Below, one piece after another: positions 8,368-17,751 of a stretch of DNA of 64,000 nucleotides (positions within the stretch are counted from its first letter, which is position 1; each line of letters opens with the position of its first letter). Both the position numbers and the translations under genes were made by a program. The notes under the pieces are model-generated. The model was not told the origin of the DNA, searched no databases, and saw only the letters and a list, made by a program, of their open reading frames with translations. Source of the stretch: Robertmurraya andreesenii. GTDB taxonomy: Bacteria > Bacillota > Bacilli > Bacillales > Cytobacillaceae. The stretch lies in contig NZ_JAUSTU010000003.1 of the NCBI RefSeq assembly GCF_030813005.1, positions 186,001-250,000 on the forward strand, in the 5' to 3' direction.

Positions 8368-10392
8368 TCAATACAGATGACAGGAAACAATATGCCGATC
8401 TGTTATTTCTTTCAATTCCGGTTTCTTATTTCTGCAAATATCCATAGCAACCGGACAGCGCGTATGAAATTTACATCCACTCGGTGGATTGGAAGGACTA
8501 GGGATCTCCCCCTTTAAAATAATCCGATCCGGTTCCATCGTTGGATCTGGTATAGGTACGGCAGAAATCAGGGCTTTCGCATATGGGTGAAAAGGATTTT
8601 CAAAGAGAGTCTCTGCATCTGCCACTTCGACGATTTCCCCAAGATACATGACAGCAATCCGATCGGAAACATATTTCACAACATTCAAATCATGGGATAT
8701 AAAGAGATAAGACAATCCCATTTTGATCTGCAGGTCTTTTAATAAATTGAGAATTTGCGCTTGGACCGAAACATCTAAAGCAGAAACGGCTTCATCACAA
8801 ATCAAAAGTTCAGGCTCCGTCGCCAGTGCTCGGGCAATGCTAATTCTTTGCCGTTGTCCCCCAGAAAATTGATGGGGAAATTTATGCATATCATTTCTCG
8901 ATAATCCAACAATCTCGAGTAATTCAGCCACACGTTCTTGCTTTCTCGTACCCTTTGCTATTTGATGGACCTCCAATGGTTCTCCAATGATATCTAAAAT
9001 CGTCATCCTTGGATTTAAGGAGCTATAAGGATCTTGAAAAACAAATTGGATCTTTTTTCTGATTTGCTTCATCTTGCTTCTGTTTGCATGAGCTAAGTTC
9101 GTTCCCTCGAAGATGACTTCCCCCGCCGTTGATTTAATCAAACCTGTAATCAGTCGGCCAACTGTCGATTTGCCGCAGCCTGACTCACCTACTAACCCGA
9201 GGGTCTCACCTTTATGAATGTTAATGGATACTCCATCAACCGCTCGAACATGGCCAATCGTTCTTGAGAGAATTCCCTTTGTAATGGGAAAATACTTCTT
9301 TATGTCTTTGACATCTAAAAGTGGTTGACCCTCAACCAAATGTAAATTTCGCTCAAAATTGTCGAGCTGCTCTTCATCGAAGGCAGTCATGATCTCTCTT
9401 TTGACCTGAAGAGTTGGATCCGCTGTCCAGCATTTGCTTAGCCGACCATCACCTGCATCAAATAATGGGGGCTCTTCATTCCTGCATTTTTCTGTAGCCA
9501 AGAGACAGCGGGGATGAAACCGGCATCCAGTAGGTAGCTCTTTCAGGTTTGGGACATTTCCCTTAATGGTTTGCAGACGCTGATTTTTATTCGTTTCGAT
9601 TCGAGGAATGCTTCGCATCAATGCAGCTGTATACGGATGCTGTGGTTGCTCAAATAATTCCCTCACATTCGACTGCTCCACAACTTGACCCGCATAGACA
9701 ACCACCACCCTGTCCGCCATTTCTGCTACTACCCCTAAATCATGGGTAACGAGGATGATGGCCGTTCCAAACTGTGCTTGCAAATCCTTTAATAATTGCA
9801 TAATTTGCGCTTGAACTGTCACATCTAATGCGGTTGTTGGCTCATCCGCAATGATTAATTTAGGTTTGCACGCTAAGGCGATCGCAATCATTACTCTCTG
9901 CCTTTGTCCTCCGGAAAGCTGATGTGGAAAAGCATCAATTCGGGTTTCCGGATCTGGTAGACCAACGAGTCGCAATAACTCCAGTGCACGTACCCGGTAT
10001 TCCCTTTTTGACAAATCCTCATGAATTTTGATCGTTTCCATAATTTGATCCCCAATGGTATATACCGGGTCGAGACAGGTCATCGGGTCCTGAAAAATCA
10101 TTGCAATTTCATTTCCCCTGATTTTTCTAATTTCATCAGGGCCAATGTCTTTTAGATTGAAGTCATTAAATAATATTTTTCCGGAGGTTACCGAACCATT
10201 GTTTTCTAGTAATCTTAAAATCGAAAGGGCGGATACACTTTTACCAGAACCGGATTCGCCAACAATCGCTACCGTTTCCCCTTTGGAGATGCTGAATGAG
10301 ACACCATCAACAGCTTCTAGCAATCCAGACCTTGTTTTAAAAACGGTCTTCATATCTTGAACCTCTAATAAAGGCTGTAAGTCTGAAACCAA
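8368..10392 (-). CDS. Fused double ABC ATPase (DppD-DppF type)
   Basis: A 674-residue protein with two complete ABC ATPase units in one chain, like GsiA or YejF rather than separate DppD and DppF. Unit 1: Walker A 45-52 (GESGSGKS), signature LSGGQ 159-163, Walker B IADEPT near 181-186, then a Cys-containing oligo/dipeptide C-terminal motif (GCRFHPRC). Unit 2: Walker A 402-409 (GESGCGKS), signature FSGGQ 509-513, Walker B ICDE 531-534, again ending in GCKFHTRCP. The TTG start has AAGGGAGG about 8 nt upstream. It powers the adjacent permeases. Confidence 0.93.
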   Translation of the reverse strand: MVSDLQPLLEVQDMKTVFKTRSGLLEAVDGVSFSISKGETVAIVGESGSGKSVSALSILRLLENNGSVTSGKILFNDFNLKDIGPDEIRKIRGNEIAMIFQDPMTCLDPVYTIGDQIMETIKIHEDLSKREYRVRALELLRLVGLPDPETRIDAFPHQLSGGQRQRVMIAIALACKPKLIIADEPTTALDVTVQAQIMQLLKDLQAQFGTAIILVTHDLGVVAEMADRVVVVYAGQVVEQSNVRELFEQPQHPYTAALMRSIPRIETNKNQRLQTIKGNVPNLKELPTGCRFHPRCLLATEKCRNEEPPLFDAGDGRLSKCWTADPTLQVKREIMTAFDEEQLDNFERNLHLVEGQPLLDVKDIKKYFPITKGILSRTIGHVRAVDGVSINIHKGETLGLVGESGCGKSTVGRLITGLIKSTAGEVIFEGTNLAHANRSKMKQIRKKIQFVFQDPYSSLNPRMTILDIIGEPLEVHQIAKGTRKQERVAELLEIVGLSRNDMHKFPHQFSGGQRQRISIARALATEPELLICDEAVSALDVSVQAQILNLLKDLQIKMGLSYLFISHDLNVVKYVSDRIAVMYLGEIVEVADAETLFENPFHPYAKALISAVPIPDPTMEPDRIILKGEIPSPSNPPSGCKFHTRCPVAMDICRNKKPELKEITDRHIVSCHLY

Positions 10393-10427
10393 TCAGAGAA
10401 CCTCCCTTCAAGAATTTTGAAGTTGAT

Positions 10428-11975
10428 TTAACTCTTTATTTGCTGAATCATTTGCTCCCTTAATCTTGTTTTGAGGATTTTCCCCACTCCGTTTCTTGGA
10501 AGCTGGTCTAGAAAAATCACATGTCTTGGAGTTTTATATTTTGCTAGGTGCTTTTGACAATACTCAATGAGCTCAGCCCCCGTCACCTTGCTTTCTGGCT
10601 TCTTCACCACGCATGCAAGAATCTCTTCTCCCATTTGCTCGGAAGGGATCCCCACAACGGAAACCTCTAATACGGCTTCATGCTTTGCAAGCAGTTCCTC
10701 TAAATCACGGGGATAAATATTAAATCCGCCCCTGATAATCAAATCCTTCTTCCGGTCAACGATAAATAGATATCCATCCTCATCAACCTTTGCCAAATCC
10801 CCGGTGTGAAGCCATCCGTTTCTAAGGGCTTGCTTGGTTGCCTCTTCATTTCGAAAATATCCTGGTGTGACATTATCCCCATGCACGAGTAATTCTCCTA
10901 CTTCACCAGGCGGTAATTCTTCCCCATGTTCATTGACAATTTTTATTTTCACCCCAGGCATTGGGACCCCAACTGACCCTTCTTTAATAGGCAAATCGTT
11001 TCTTTGGGTCGCAACTCCTGGTGAAGCTTCCGATAAGCCGTAGGCATCGCGAACTTCTGCTCCAAATTTCTCTTTAAATTTATGGCGCAAACTAACGGGC
11101 AATGCAGCTGATCCAGAACCAACGGTTTCTAAGCTTGACAAGTCATATTGCTCGGCATTTGAATGATATACCATGGCATGAACCATGGCAGGAACGGCAG
11201 CAAAGGACTTCACGCAATGCTTTTCGATCACCTTAAATACCTCTTCCGCATCAAATTTTGAAAAAATGACAACAGAGTTTCCAAGTACCAGCATCCCGTT
11301 CATAATCCCGAATCCATAGATATGGGCTAAAGGCAGGACGCCAATCGTCGTTTCTCTCGTCTCTTTTTCACGCAGCTGTATTCCTGACGATGTATTCGCA
11401 TACAAATTTTTATGGGTCAGCATGACACCTTTAGGCATACCTGTTGTTCCAGAGGTGTAAAGGATGACAGCGACATCCCTTTCGTTGATCTCCAAATCTA
11501 TGTTTAGAGGTTCCTTGCATTCTATTAAAGCCTGCTGTAATTCTATGATTTCTACTTCCGTTTGCATGCTCATCTCAAGAGGGACTTCATCAATACAAAT
11601 GATTGTCGGCTTATGCGATAAATTCGCTGCTGCTAGAATCATTTTTTCTAGTTGAACAGATGAGGTAATTATTGCCTTAGCTTCTGAGTTTTTCAGGATA
11701 AAATTAATTTCATTTTCATGAAGCAAATACATCACGGGGACGATGATGGCGCCTATTCCCATGACACCCTGATAGGAAAAAATGACCTCAGGACAGTTTG
11801 GCATACAGATTAAGACCCGATCTCCTTTAGTGACACCAAGGCTATGAAGGACTTTTGAATAGTTTCGAGAAATTTCCTTCGTTTCAATATTCGTAAAAAC
11901 ACGGTCCCCGTAATAAAGCATGTTATATTCGCCAAATTTTTGGATATTTTCACTTAATAATTCTGTTAACAGCAT
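10428..11975 (-). CDS. Acyl-CoA synthetase (AMP-binding family)
   Basis: An adenylate-forming ligase of 515 residues that activates a carboxylic acid with ATP and CoA. The P-loop YTSGTTGMPKG is at 173-183; later motifs are YGLSEASPG, GWLHTGDLAKVDEDGYLF, GGFNIYPRDLEE and the catalytic-lysine tail PRNGVGKILK. A longer frame begins with TTG at 12023, but the ATG at 11975 has GGAG 8 nt upstream and the sequence MLLTELLSENIQKFG is a normal family start. Its substrate is probably the acid brought in by the MFS or ABC transporter of the same cluster. The next genes would then dehydrogenate and thiolyse the product. Confidence 0.92.
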   Translation of the reverse strand: MLLTELLSENIQKFGEYNMLYYGDRVFTNIETKEISRNYSKVLHSLGVTKGDRVLICMPNCPEVIFSYQGVMGIGAIIVPVMYLLHENEINFILKNSEAKAIITSSVQLEKMILAAANLSHKPTIICIDEVPLEMSMQTEVEIIELQQALIECKEPLNIDLEINERDVAVILYTSGTTGMPKGVMLTHKNLYANTSSGIQLREKETRETTIGVLPLAHIYGFGIMNGMLVLGNSVVIFSKFDAEEVFKVIEKHCVKSFAAVPAMVHAMVYHSNAEQYDLSSLETVGSGSAALPVSLRHKFKEKFGAEVRDAYGLSEASPGVATQRNDLPIKEGSVGVPMPGVKIKIVNEHGEELPPGEVGELLVHGDNVTPGYFRNEEATKQALRNGWLHTGDLAKVDEDGYLFIVDRKKDLIIRGGFNIYPRDLEELLAKHEAVLEVSVVGIPSEQMGEEILACVVKKPESKVTGAELIEYCQKHLAKYKTPRHVIFLDQLPRNGVGKILKTRLREQMIQQIKS

Positions 11976-12040
11976 GTTATCCACTCCAAACTTAAATATT
12001 TTCAAATGGTAAACGTCTGTCAAATAGCTATTTCCAACGA

Positions 12041-13261
12041 TTAGTGATGACTGGTCATCTTATTGTGGCGGTTTTTCATTTCTATTTTCTTATGGTTTGA
12101 GGTCATGTAAGTGATTCCTAAAAGTAGTAGAGTAATAATGGCTGAGGTAATAAAAGGGGCGGAAACTGCGAAACTGAAAATCCATCCTCCCCAAATGGGA
12201 CCAATAATCCTTCCCAAGCTATCCATGGAATGCTGCAGACCCATGGTGATACCTTGACCCATTTCGTTTCGTTTAGATAGCAAGGCGGTTGTCGTTGGGC
12301 GGACCAATGAATGACCTAATCCGGTTAGTAGGCAGCCAAAAAAGAGCGCCCAAATTGCAGGTGAAAAACTAATAAAACAATAGCCTGCCGCTGTGATCAT
12401 GAGACCTATTTTCGTAACCGTCTCGTCATCCCAATACTTATACACTTTTTGCAGAAGGAGGAATTGGACAACGACGGATGTCCCAGCTTGTGTGCTAAAG
12501 GCAAGGCTCACTAGGGTTGGGGATGCATCAAAACGGGCAATCATGAAATAACCAATCAATCCAAAAAAGCTTGAGGCAGCAAGGGATATACCGAAAATAA
12601 TGGTGTATAAATCCCAATAGCCGGTCTTCGTTACCATGGCAAGAGATTTCCAAAATGATAGGGTCTCTCTTTTTGAGTCAGGTCGTACTTCCTCCGTATT
12701 TTCTGCCTTCGAATCTTTGATATATAAAACGATGAAGGGGAGAGTGATAAAAGCCAAGCAGCCCGCCACGATAAATGGAGCCATCACACCTAGGGGTGAA
12801 ATTAGAGCGCCTAAGAAAGGGCCGCATAAAAAACCAAGACCATTGACGGCTCCCATTTTTGCTATCGCTTGACTTCTCGTCTTTTTTTCAGTCTGGTCCG
12901 CAACCATGGAATATGCAGCTGGCTGAGTCCCTGATGAGAGGGCAGCTCCAATCATTCGCAATAAAAGTAATTGCCAGTAATTCTGCGCAAACAGTAATAC
13001 GAGAAAGGCAACACCAAAACCAAATACGCCAAACAACAAGACTGGTTTTCTCCCAATTTTATCAGCCATCCGTCCCCATAGAGGTGCAGTGATGAGCTGA
13101 GCTACCGCCCAAATGATAATTAAAGATGACATCTGCAGGGCTGAAAGATGTAAATCATTTGCTAAAAAAGGGAGTATTGGAAATACAATTCCATACCCTG
13201 TCATCGTCAAGAACATAATGAAGCCTAGTAAAAGAAATGCCTTCCTATTCATCAACTTCAT
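12041..13261 (-). CDS. MFS transporter (12 TM)
   Basis: A 406-residue major facilitator with about 12 hydrophobic segments. The family loop motif is WGRMADKIGRKPVLLFG (near residues 61-77), and the sequence resembles drug/proton antiporters of the DHA1 type. Within the catabolic cluster it could take in substrate or export product or toxic substrate. The ATG has AAAGAAG upstream. The gene is preceded by a strong inverted repeat (13312-13357) that suggests local control. Confidence 0.9.
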   Translation of the reverse strand: MKLMNRKAFLLLGFIMFLTMTGYGIVFPILPFLANDLHLSALQMSSLIIIWAVAQLITAPLWGRMADKIGRKPVLLFGVFGFGVAFLVLLFAQNYWQLLLLRMIGAALSSGTQPAAYSMVADQTEKKTRSQAIAKMGAVNGLGFLCGPFLGALISPLGVMAPFIVAGCLAFITLPFIVLYIKDSKAENTEEVRPDSKRETLSFWKSLAMVTKTGYWDLYTIIFGISLAASSFFGLIGYFMIARFDASPTLVSLAFSTQAGTSVVVQFLLLQKVYKYWDDETVTKIGLMITAAGYCFISFSPAIWALFFGCLLTGLGHSLVRPTTTALLSKRNEMGQGITMGLQHSMDSLGRIIGPIWGGWIFSFAVSAPFITSAIITLLLLGITYMTSNHKKIEMKNRHNKMTSHH

Positions 13262-13311
13262 CTTCTTTCACTTTAATCAAGGCTTTTTTTTGTTGATAAC
13301 TTTTTAGACTG

Positions 13312-13357
13312 ACCGGCCAGTAGGACTATCGCAAAATCTATATACTGACTGGCCGGT
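13312..13357. promoter_or_regulatory. Inverted-repeat operator candidate (TetR-type)
   Basis: ACCGGCCAGT (13312-13321) and its exact reverse complement ACTGGCCGGT (13348-13357) are separated by 26 nt, between the acyl-CoA dehydrogenase stop and the MFS start. Each half also lies in a partly palindromic CTGACCGGCCAG-like core, which is typical of TetR-family sites. The cluster's own TetR gene is the obvious binder, by inference. Confidence 0.6.
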
Positions 13358-13391
13358 TAAATTCTGGTTTTAAAAAAACCTTATTCAATGG

Positions 13392-14558
13392 TTATAGAAG
13401 TTCCCCTACCTTCGCATGACCCTTCAAGAGGTTGCGCGCAATCGTACGGCGCTGAATTTCATCCGTTCCTTCAAAAATCCTGTACAATCTCAGCTCTCTA
13501 TACCATCGTTCGATTGGCAATTCTTTCGTATAGCCCATTCCCCCATGGATTTGCATGACTCGGTCAACCACTTGGTTCGCCATTAATCCGCCATTCAATT
13601 TCGCCATCGATGATTGGTGGCGAGCATCCATTCCATTTTCAGCCATCCATGCTGCACGGAATACAATCCATTTAGCTGCTTCAATTTCAACGGCAGAATC
13701 TGCAATCATCCATTGAATCGCTTGACGCTCGGAAATTGGCTTTCCAAATGTCACCCTTGTTTGCGAATAATCAATCGCCATTTGCAATAACCGCTCGGCA
13801 CTTCCAATGGCTCTAGCTGGAATCATGTAACGTCCTTGACCAATCCATTTCATTCCGAGGCTGAAGCCGTGGCCTAATTCTCCTAAAATGTTCTTTTCAG
13901 GAACCCTCACGTTTTCAAAGACAAGAGTCGCTGGTCCCCATTCCCCCATCGTGTGGATATACTCTGATTTCCAGCCCATCTCCCGGTCAACGAGGAAACA
14001 TGTTACGCCTCCATTAGCACCTTTTTCTTTATCTGTTACAGCAAATACCATAGCGAAATCTGCTTCATTCCCTCCAGTAATAAAGACCTTCTCCCCATTC
14101 AAAACCCAGTGATCCCCGTCTTTTTCCGCTTTCATTTTAATATTTCTTGCATCAGAGCCTGCACCCGGTTCCGTAAGGGCAAAACAGGAACGTCTTTCGC
14201 CATTTATGAGAGGAATTAAATATTCTTCTTTTTGCTCCTCATTACATTCGTACAGAATATTGTCTGCGGATCCTCCAAAACTAAATGGTACAAAGGTTCT
14301 CCCAAGCTCCATCGCAATCAACACCGACATAATGGGTCCCAGATTGGCACCACCGTATTCCTCAGGCGTGTTAATTCCCCAAAAACCAATATCTCTTGCC
14401 TTTGTTTGTAGCTCTTTCACCTTTTCACTTGATATTCCATGTCTACCTTCTCTTTCATTTTTCAAAACTTCCTGTTCTAACGGCTTTAGTTCTTTATTAA
14501 CAAAATCCCTAACCGTTTTCTGAATCATCTTTTGTTCTTCTGACAATGTGAAATCCAT
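13392..14558 (-). CDS. Acyl-CoA dehydrogenase
   Basis: A 388-residue flavoprotein that oxidises an acyl-CoA to the 2-enoyl-CoA and passes electrons to ETF. Family marks are FALTEPGAGSDARN (FAD/substrate loop), FITGG, the catalytic glutamate Glu363 in YRIFEGTDEIQRR, and the terminal helix RTIARNLLKG. The length is normal. It is the first gene of the minus-strand catabolic cluster, and the 360-bp upstream gap holds a cre-like box. The exact acyl chain is not predictable. Confidence 0.93.
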   Translation of the reverse strand: MDFTLSEEQKMIQKTVRDFVNKELKPLEQEVLKNEREGRHGISSEKVKELQTKARDIGFWGINTPEEYGGANLGPIMSVLIAMELGRTFVPFSFGGSADNILYECNEEQKEEYLIPLINGERRSCFALTEPGAGSDARNIKMKAEKDGDHWVLNGEKVFITGGNEADFAMVFAVTDKEKGANGGVTCFLVDREMGWKSEYIHTMGEWGPATLVFENVRVPEKNILGELGHGFSLGMKWIGQGRYMIPARAIGSAERLLQMAIDYSQTRVTFGKPISERQAIQWMIADSAVEIEAAKWIVFRAAWMAENGMDARHQSSMAKLNGGLMANQVVDRVMQIHGGMGYTKELPIERWYRELRLYRIFEGTDEIQRRTIARNLLKGHAKVGELL

Positions 14559-14680
14559 CTTTTCAACTCCCTAATTTTAAATTTAAAAAATGGACGATAT
14601 GTAGGCATCACCCCTTTTAAATAACAAAATATAGAATTTATAAAATATTTCAAATATTTAAAATAAAATATATCAAATAA

Positions 14681-14694
14681 TTAAAGCGTTTACA
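14681..14694 (-). promoter_or_regulatory. cre-like CcpA site upstream of the acyl-CoA dehydrogenase
   Basis: Read on the minus strand the site is TGTAAACGCTTTAA. It matches the Bacillus cre consensus TGWAANCGNTNWCA at 13 of 14 positions and lies about 120 bp before the acyl-CoA dehydrogenase start. Catabolite repression of fatty-acid oxidation genes by CcpA is established in Bacillus, so carbon control of this cluster is likely. Confidence 0.6.
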
Positions 14695-14753
14695 ATTTGT
14701 TATTTTGACTTCTTTTGTCCGTTTTTGTCCATATAAGGGATAAATAAAAAATA

Positions 14754-14806
14754 GGGACAGAACTCCTAATTTTTTTCATAGACGAAAGAATTAGGAGTTC
14801 TGCCCC
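14754..14806. terminator. 17-bp hairpin in divergent intergenic region
   Basis: Arms 14754-14770 and 14790-14806 pair over 17 bp with one G-U. It lies between the divergent acyl-CoA dehydrogenase and the Gmad2 lipoprotein, where no transcript is expected to end, so it may be a dispersed hairpin repeat rather than a true terminator. A 9-nt T-rich stretch lies in the loop. Confidence 0.5.
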
Positions 14807-14920
14807 TGGTAGCGCTGGTAAAAATATTAAATAGATGATTTCCCTTTCCTAGAAATAGATACTAATCAATCAGCACATAGGTTATTTAAATCATAGACTA
14901 AAAGAAAAGGGTGTTGATGA

Positions 14921-15415
14921 ATGAAAAAATTTTTATACTTCTTTCTTGGGTTGATGGCAGTCATCGGTATGTCTGCTTGTAGTGAGAAAAAGGTGGTGGA
15001 GACACCTAACGAGAAAAATACGGTGACGGAGGTACCCGCTAAAGAAGAGCCTGTTAAAGAGGAACCTACAACAGAAGAACCCGATTCAAGTCCAGATGAA
15101 CCAGTTGCAGAAGAACCGAAAGTTTTTCAAAATGCGGCATTTAAGGATGTCGTCGTAACAGAATCCGAGGAACAATACGTGATCACAGGAAAGGCGCAAG
15201 TTTTTGAAGGGGTGTTTCAGTATAAACTTCACGACGGTGACAAGGTATTACTGGAAGACCACTACCAAACGGCTGGTGCCCCGGAATGGGGAGATTTCGA
15301 AATTTTCTTCGATAAAGAGCTGGTCGAAAATACTCATGTTCTATTCGAGTTGTTTGTTTATTCAGCGAAAGACGGATCGAAGATTAATGTATTGGAAATT
15401 CCTATTCAACTATAG
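14921..15415 (+). CDS. Lipoprotein with Gmad2-type domain
   Basis: A 164-residue lipoprotein. The signal ends at the lipobox GMSAC (Cys20). Residues about 30-68 are a Glu/Pro/Val-rich linker (repeats like EEPVKEEPTTEEP). The C-terminal 90 residues form a beta-rich domain (YVITGKAQVFEGVFQYKL ... LFELFVYSAKDGSK) that resembles the Gmad2 immunoglobulin-like domain of germination and sporulation proteins. It is anchored outside the membrane; its role is unknown. It is a single gene with its own terminator. Confidence 0.75.
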   Translation: MKKFLYFFLGLMAVIGMSACSEKKVVETPNEKNTVTEVPAKEEPVKEEPTTEEPDSSPDEPVAEEPKVFQNAAFKDVVVTESEEQYVITGKAQVFEGVFQYKLHDGDKVLLEDHYQTAGAPEWGDFEIFFDKELVENTHVLFELFVYSAKDGSKINVLEIPIQL

Positions 15416-15425
15416 TAATGGATTA

Positions 15426-15453
15426 AGCCAGGACTTTAGCACCTGGCTTTTTC
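15426..15453 (+). terminator. Rho-independent terminator of the Gmad2 lipoprotein
   Basis: Stem AGCCAGG (15426-15432) with CCTGGCT (15442-15448), a 9-nt loop, then a run of T. Confidence 0.85.
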
Positions 15454-15531
15454 ATATTTTTGAACAATCCCTCTTCTTTTTCAAGAAGGCTAAAATAATA
15501 CCTAGAGTAGGTAGCCTCGGATTTTTGAGGC

Positions 15532-15747
15532 TCACAATAGTTTCTTCTTATCTTCGTGCTGCATATGTTCCAATTCAAGTCTCATTTTCTGTGTTTCAAT
15601 TAGAAAGTTCTCATGCTTGAGCTTTTCCAATTCGATCTCGTCTTGTATCATTTTGTGTTTTAATTTGGATTGATTTTGAAAGTGACTCGTTATAATCGCT
15701 ATGATCGGAATGGAGAAAATCATTATGACAGCAATTGTACCAGTCAT
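15532..15747 (-). CDS. Small membrane protein with coiled coil
   Basis: A 71-residue protein: one N-terminal membrane helix (residues 3-20, IAVIMIFSIPIIAIITS), then a charged helix rich in Glu/Lys/His (IQDEIELEKLKHENFLIE) likely to form a coiled coil in the cytoplasm. The ATG has a perfect AAGGAGGTG site. The shape resembles PspB-like or other small envelope-stress proteins, but no specific family is recognised. Confidence 0.75.
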   Translation of the reverse strand: MTGTIAVIMIFSIPIIAIITSHFQNQSKLKHKMIQDEIELEKLKHENFLIETQKMRLELEHMQHEDKKKLL

Positions 15748-15928
15748 GGTGCACCTCCTTATTTACTTTTCTATATTTTACCATGATTTGTGCTTCTAGT
15801 AATGTATTTATCGATTTAAGGTTAAGTGGCAGTGGCTACAGTTCTTTTGAACAAAGCAGGTTTGTGAGAAGTTAAGAGGCATCCTAAGCCATTCCAAAAC
15901 ACAATCCAACGAAATCAGCCATTAATTA

Positions 15929-15957
15929 AGACCAAATCATCCATTCTGATTTGGTCT
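15929..15957 (-). terminator. Terminator of the GMC oxidoreductase operon
   Basis: Stem AGACCAAATCA (15929-15939) with TGATTTGGTCT (15947-15957), an 11-bp perfect pairing, 56 nt beyond the GMC stop. On the minus strand it is followed by an AT-rich stretch without a long T-run. Confidence 0.6.
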
Positions 15958-16012
15958 CCTAAAAAAGTAAATATATAGATGGGGCAAACAAAGCATTTTC
16001 TCCTATCATTCC

Positions 16013-17728
16013 TTAAGCCAAAATATCCCCTTTTTGCCTATAGGTGAGTATGCCTTCTGCAGCTCGATAAGCGAGTGCCCCAACCGTCCCTGTTGGATTA
16101 TAACCACTATTATGAGGAAACGCCGTTGCTCCAACGACAAAAACATTTTCTGCATCCCACATTTGTAAATAATTATTCACAGCTGATGTATTTGGATCTG
16201 CTCCCATGATCACACCACCTGTATTATGGGTGGACTGATAAGTAGTAATATCATAAGGGCCTAATTCCTCCAACGAGTCAATATGGTCTGCCCCCATTTC
16301 CTTCATAATGTCCACGCATCGATCGGACAAATACTTGGCGAGCTGGCGGTCCTGCTCTTCAAAATCAAACGTGATTCGAATCAAGGGATCTCCAAATTCA
16401 TCTTTGTAGGTCGGGTCGAGATCGAGATAATGATGCTTAAATGGCATACTCGCTCCTTGTCCACCAACAGATAAGACTCGGTTTGCATATTTAATTGAAT
16501 TTGCTTTAAACTCTTTTCCCCATGACGGAGTCCCTTTTGGAACCGTATTATTTGAAATCGGCCTCAAACCCGTTTGAGAAATAGCAATGGATCCTCCATG
16601 GATAAAGTTGAGATTGGAGTGATCAAAATTATCGCCATTATAATCATCCACCACCATACCAAGCGCACCTGCACCCGCAAACGTATTAAATTCTTCTTTT
16701 TCGAAAAACCCAGTCGCACTTCCTTTTTGAACCTGGTAGGCATAATTTTTACCAATTACCCCATTCCCCGTCTTCGGATCATAGGGACGACCGATATTTG
16801 ATTGCAATAACAGCCTGACATTATTAAATACATAGCTTGTTAACACCACGATATCTGCCGGTTGTTCGATTTCTTCTCCCGTAGTTGTATCGATATACAA
16901 GACTCCGGTTGCTTTATTTCCTGATTTTAATAATCGTCTGACATTTGAATGGGTCCGGATCTCAAATTTCCCTGTCTTTTTCGCTACCGGGATCACAGTA
17001 ACAACGGGGTCCGCTTTTGCACCATATTCACAGCCAAATCTTTCACAATAGGCACAATATTGACAGGCTGCTCTAGACACGCCATCTGGATTAGTATAGG
17101 CCTTTGAAAGATTTCCTGAAGGTCGGCTATATGGATGAAGCTTAAGTTTGATTGCAGCCTTTTTGAATTTTTCTAGCGATGGTGTCGTTTTCATCGGTGG
17201 TGTTGGATAGGGACTAGATCTTTTCCCTCCAAGTGGATTTTCTTCCCCAGATATCCCTGCCATTTTTTCAAATTTATCAAAATATGGCTCCAATTCGTCA
17301 TAGGTGATGCCCCAATCCTGAATGGTCATTTCCTTAGGAATCTTCTTCTCCCCGTATCTTTCAATCGTTTTCTTACGAATTTCAAAATCGTAGGGTAGGA
17401 AGCGGTAGGTTTGTCCATTCCAATGAACGCCCGAACCTCCAAGATTATCTCCCAATAAAAAAGAACCATATTGACGCATGGGCAGCGCACGAAACTTCTC
17501 GTTTCCTCTGAACGTAATTGTTTCCTTCGAAAGGTCTTGAAACAGCTCATACCTTAATGCATAGCGTAGCTCGTCATGCACCATGAAATAATCCTCGGTT
17601 TTCCGCTCTTTCCCTCTTTCCAGTCCAACGCAATTGAGCCCCTGCTTTGTGAGTTCGGCGGCGATAATTCCCCCTGCCCAGCCAACACCCACGATGACAA
17701 CATCTACCTTTGGTAATTTTTTTGCCAC
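16013..17728 (-). CDS. GMC oxidoreductase, gluconate 2-dehydrogenase large-subunit type
   Basis: A 571-residue FAD flavoprotein. The dinucleotide-binding motif GVGWAGGIIAAELTKQG is near residues 14-30, and the GMC C-terminal half ends with FPHNSGYNPTGTVGALAYRA, which holds the catalytic His/Asn region. This family oxidises sugars, polyols or aldonic acids and passes electrons to a membrane acceptor. The start is GTG with AGAGGTG upstream. It follows the Tat-exported small subunit by 23 nt and is probably carried out of the cell with it. The usual cytochrome c subunit is not next to it. Confidence 0.88.
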   Translation of the reverse strand: MAKKLPKVDVVIVGVGWAGGIIAAELTKQGLNCVGLERGKERKTEDYFMVHDELRYALRYELFQDLSKETITFRGNEKFRALPMRQYGSFLLGDNLGGSGVHWNGQTYRFLPYDFEIRKKTIERYGEKKIPKEMTIQDWGITYDELEPYFDKFEKMAGISGEENPLGGKRSSPYPTPPMKTTPSLEKFKKAAIKLKLHPYSRPSGNLSKAYTNPDGVSRAACQYCAYCERFGCEYGAKADPVVTVIPVAKKTGKFEIRTHSNVRRLLKSGNKATGVLYIDTTTGEEIEQPADIVVLTSYVFNNVRLLLQSNIGRPYDPKTGNGVIGKNYAYQVQKGSATGFFEKEEFNTFAGAGALGMVVDDYNGDNFDHSNLNFIHGGSIAISQTGLRPISNNTVPKGTPSWGKEFKANSIKYANRVLSVGGQGASMPFKHHYLDLDPTYKDEFGDPLIRITFDFEEQDRQLAKYLSDRCVDIMKEMGADHIDSLEELGPYDITTYQSTHNTGGVIMGADPNTSAVNNYLQMWDAENVFVVGATAFPHNSGYNPTGTVGALAYRAAEGILTYRQKGDILA

Positions 17729-17751
17729 GTTATTTCACCTCTTTCAAATTC

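Noticed and set aside
15204..15620. 138-residue plus-strand frame
   Set aside because: Out-of-frame reading of the Gmad2 lipoprotein that runs through its terminator.
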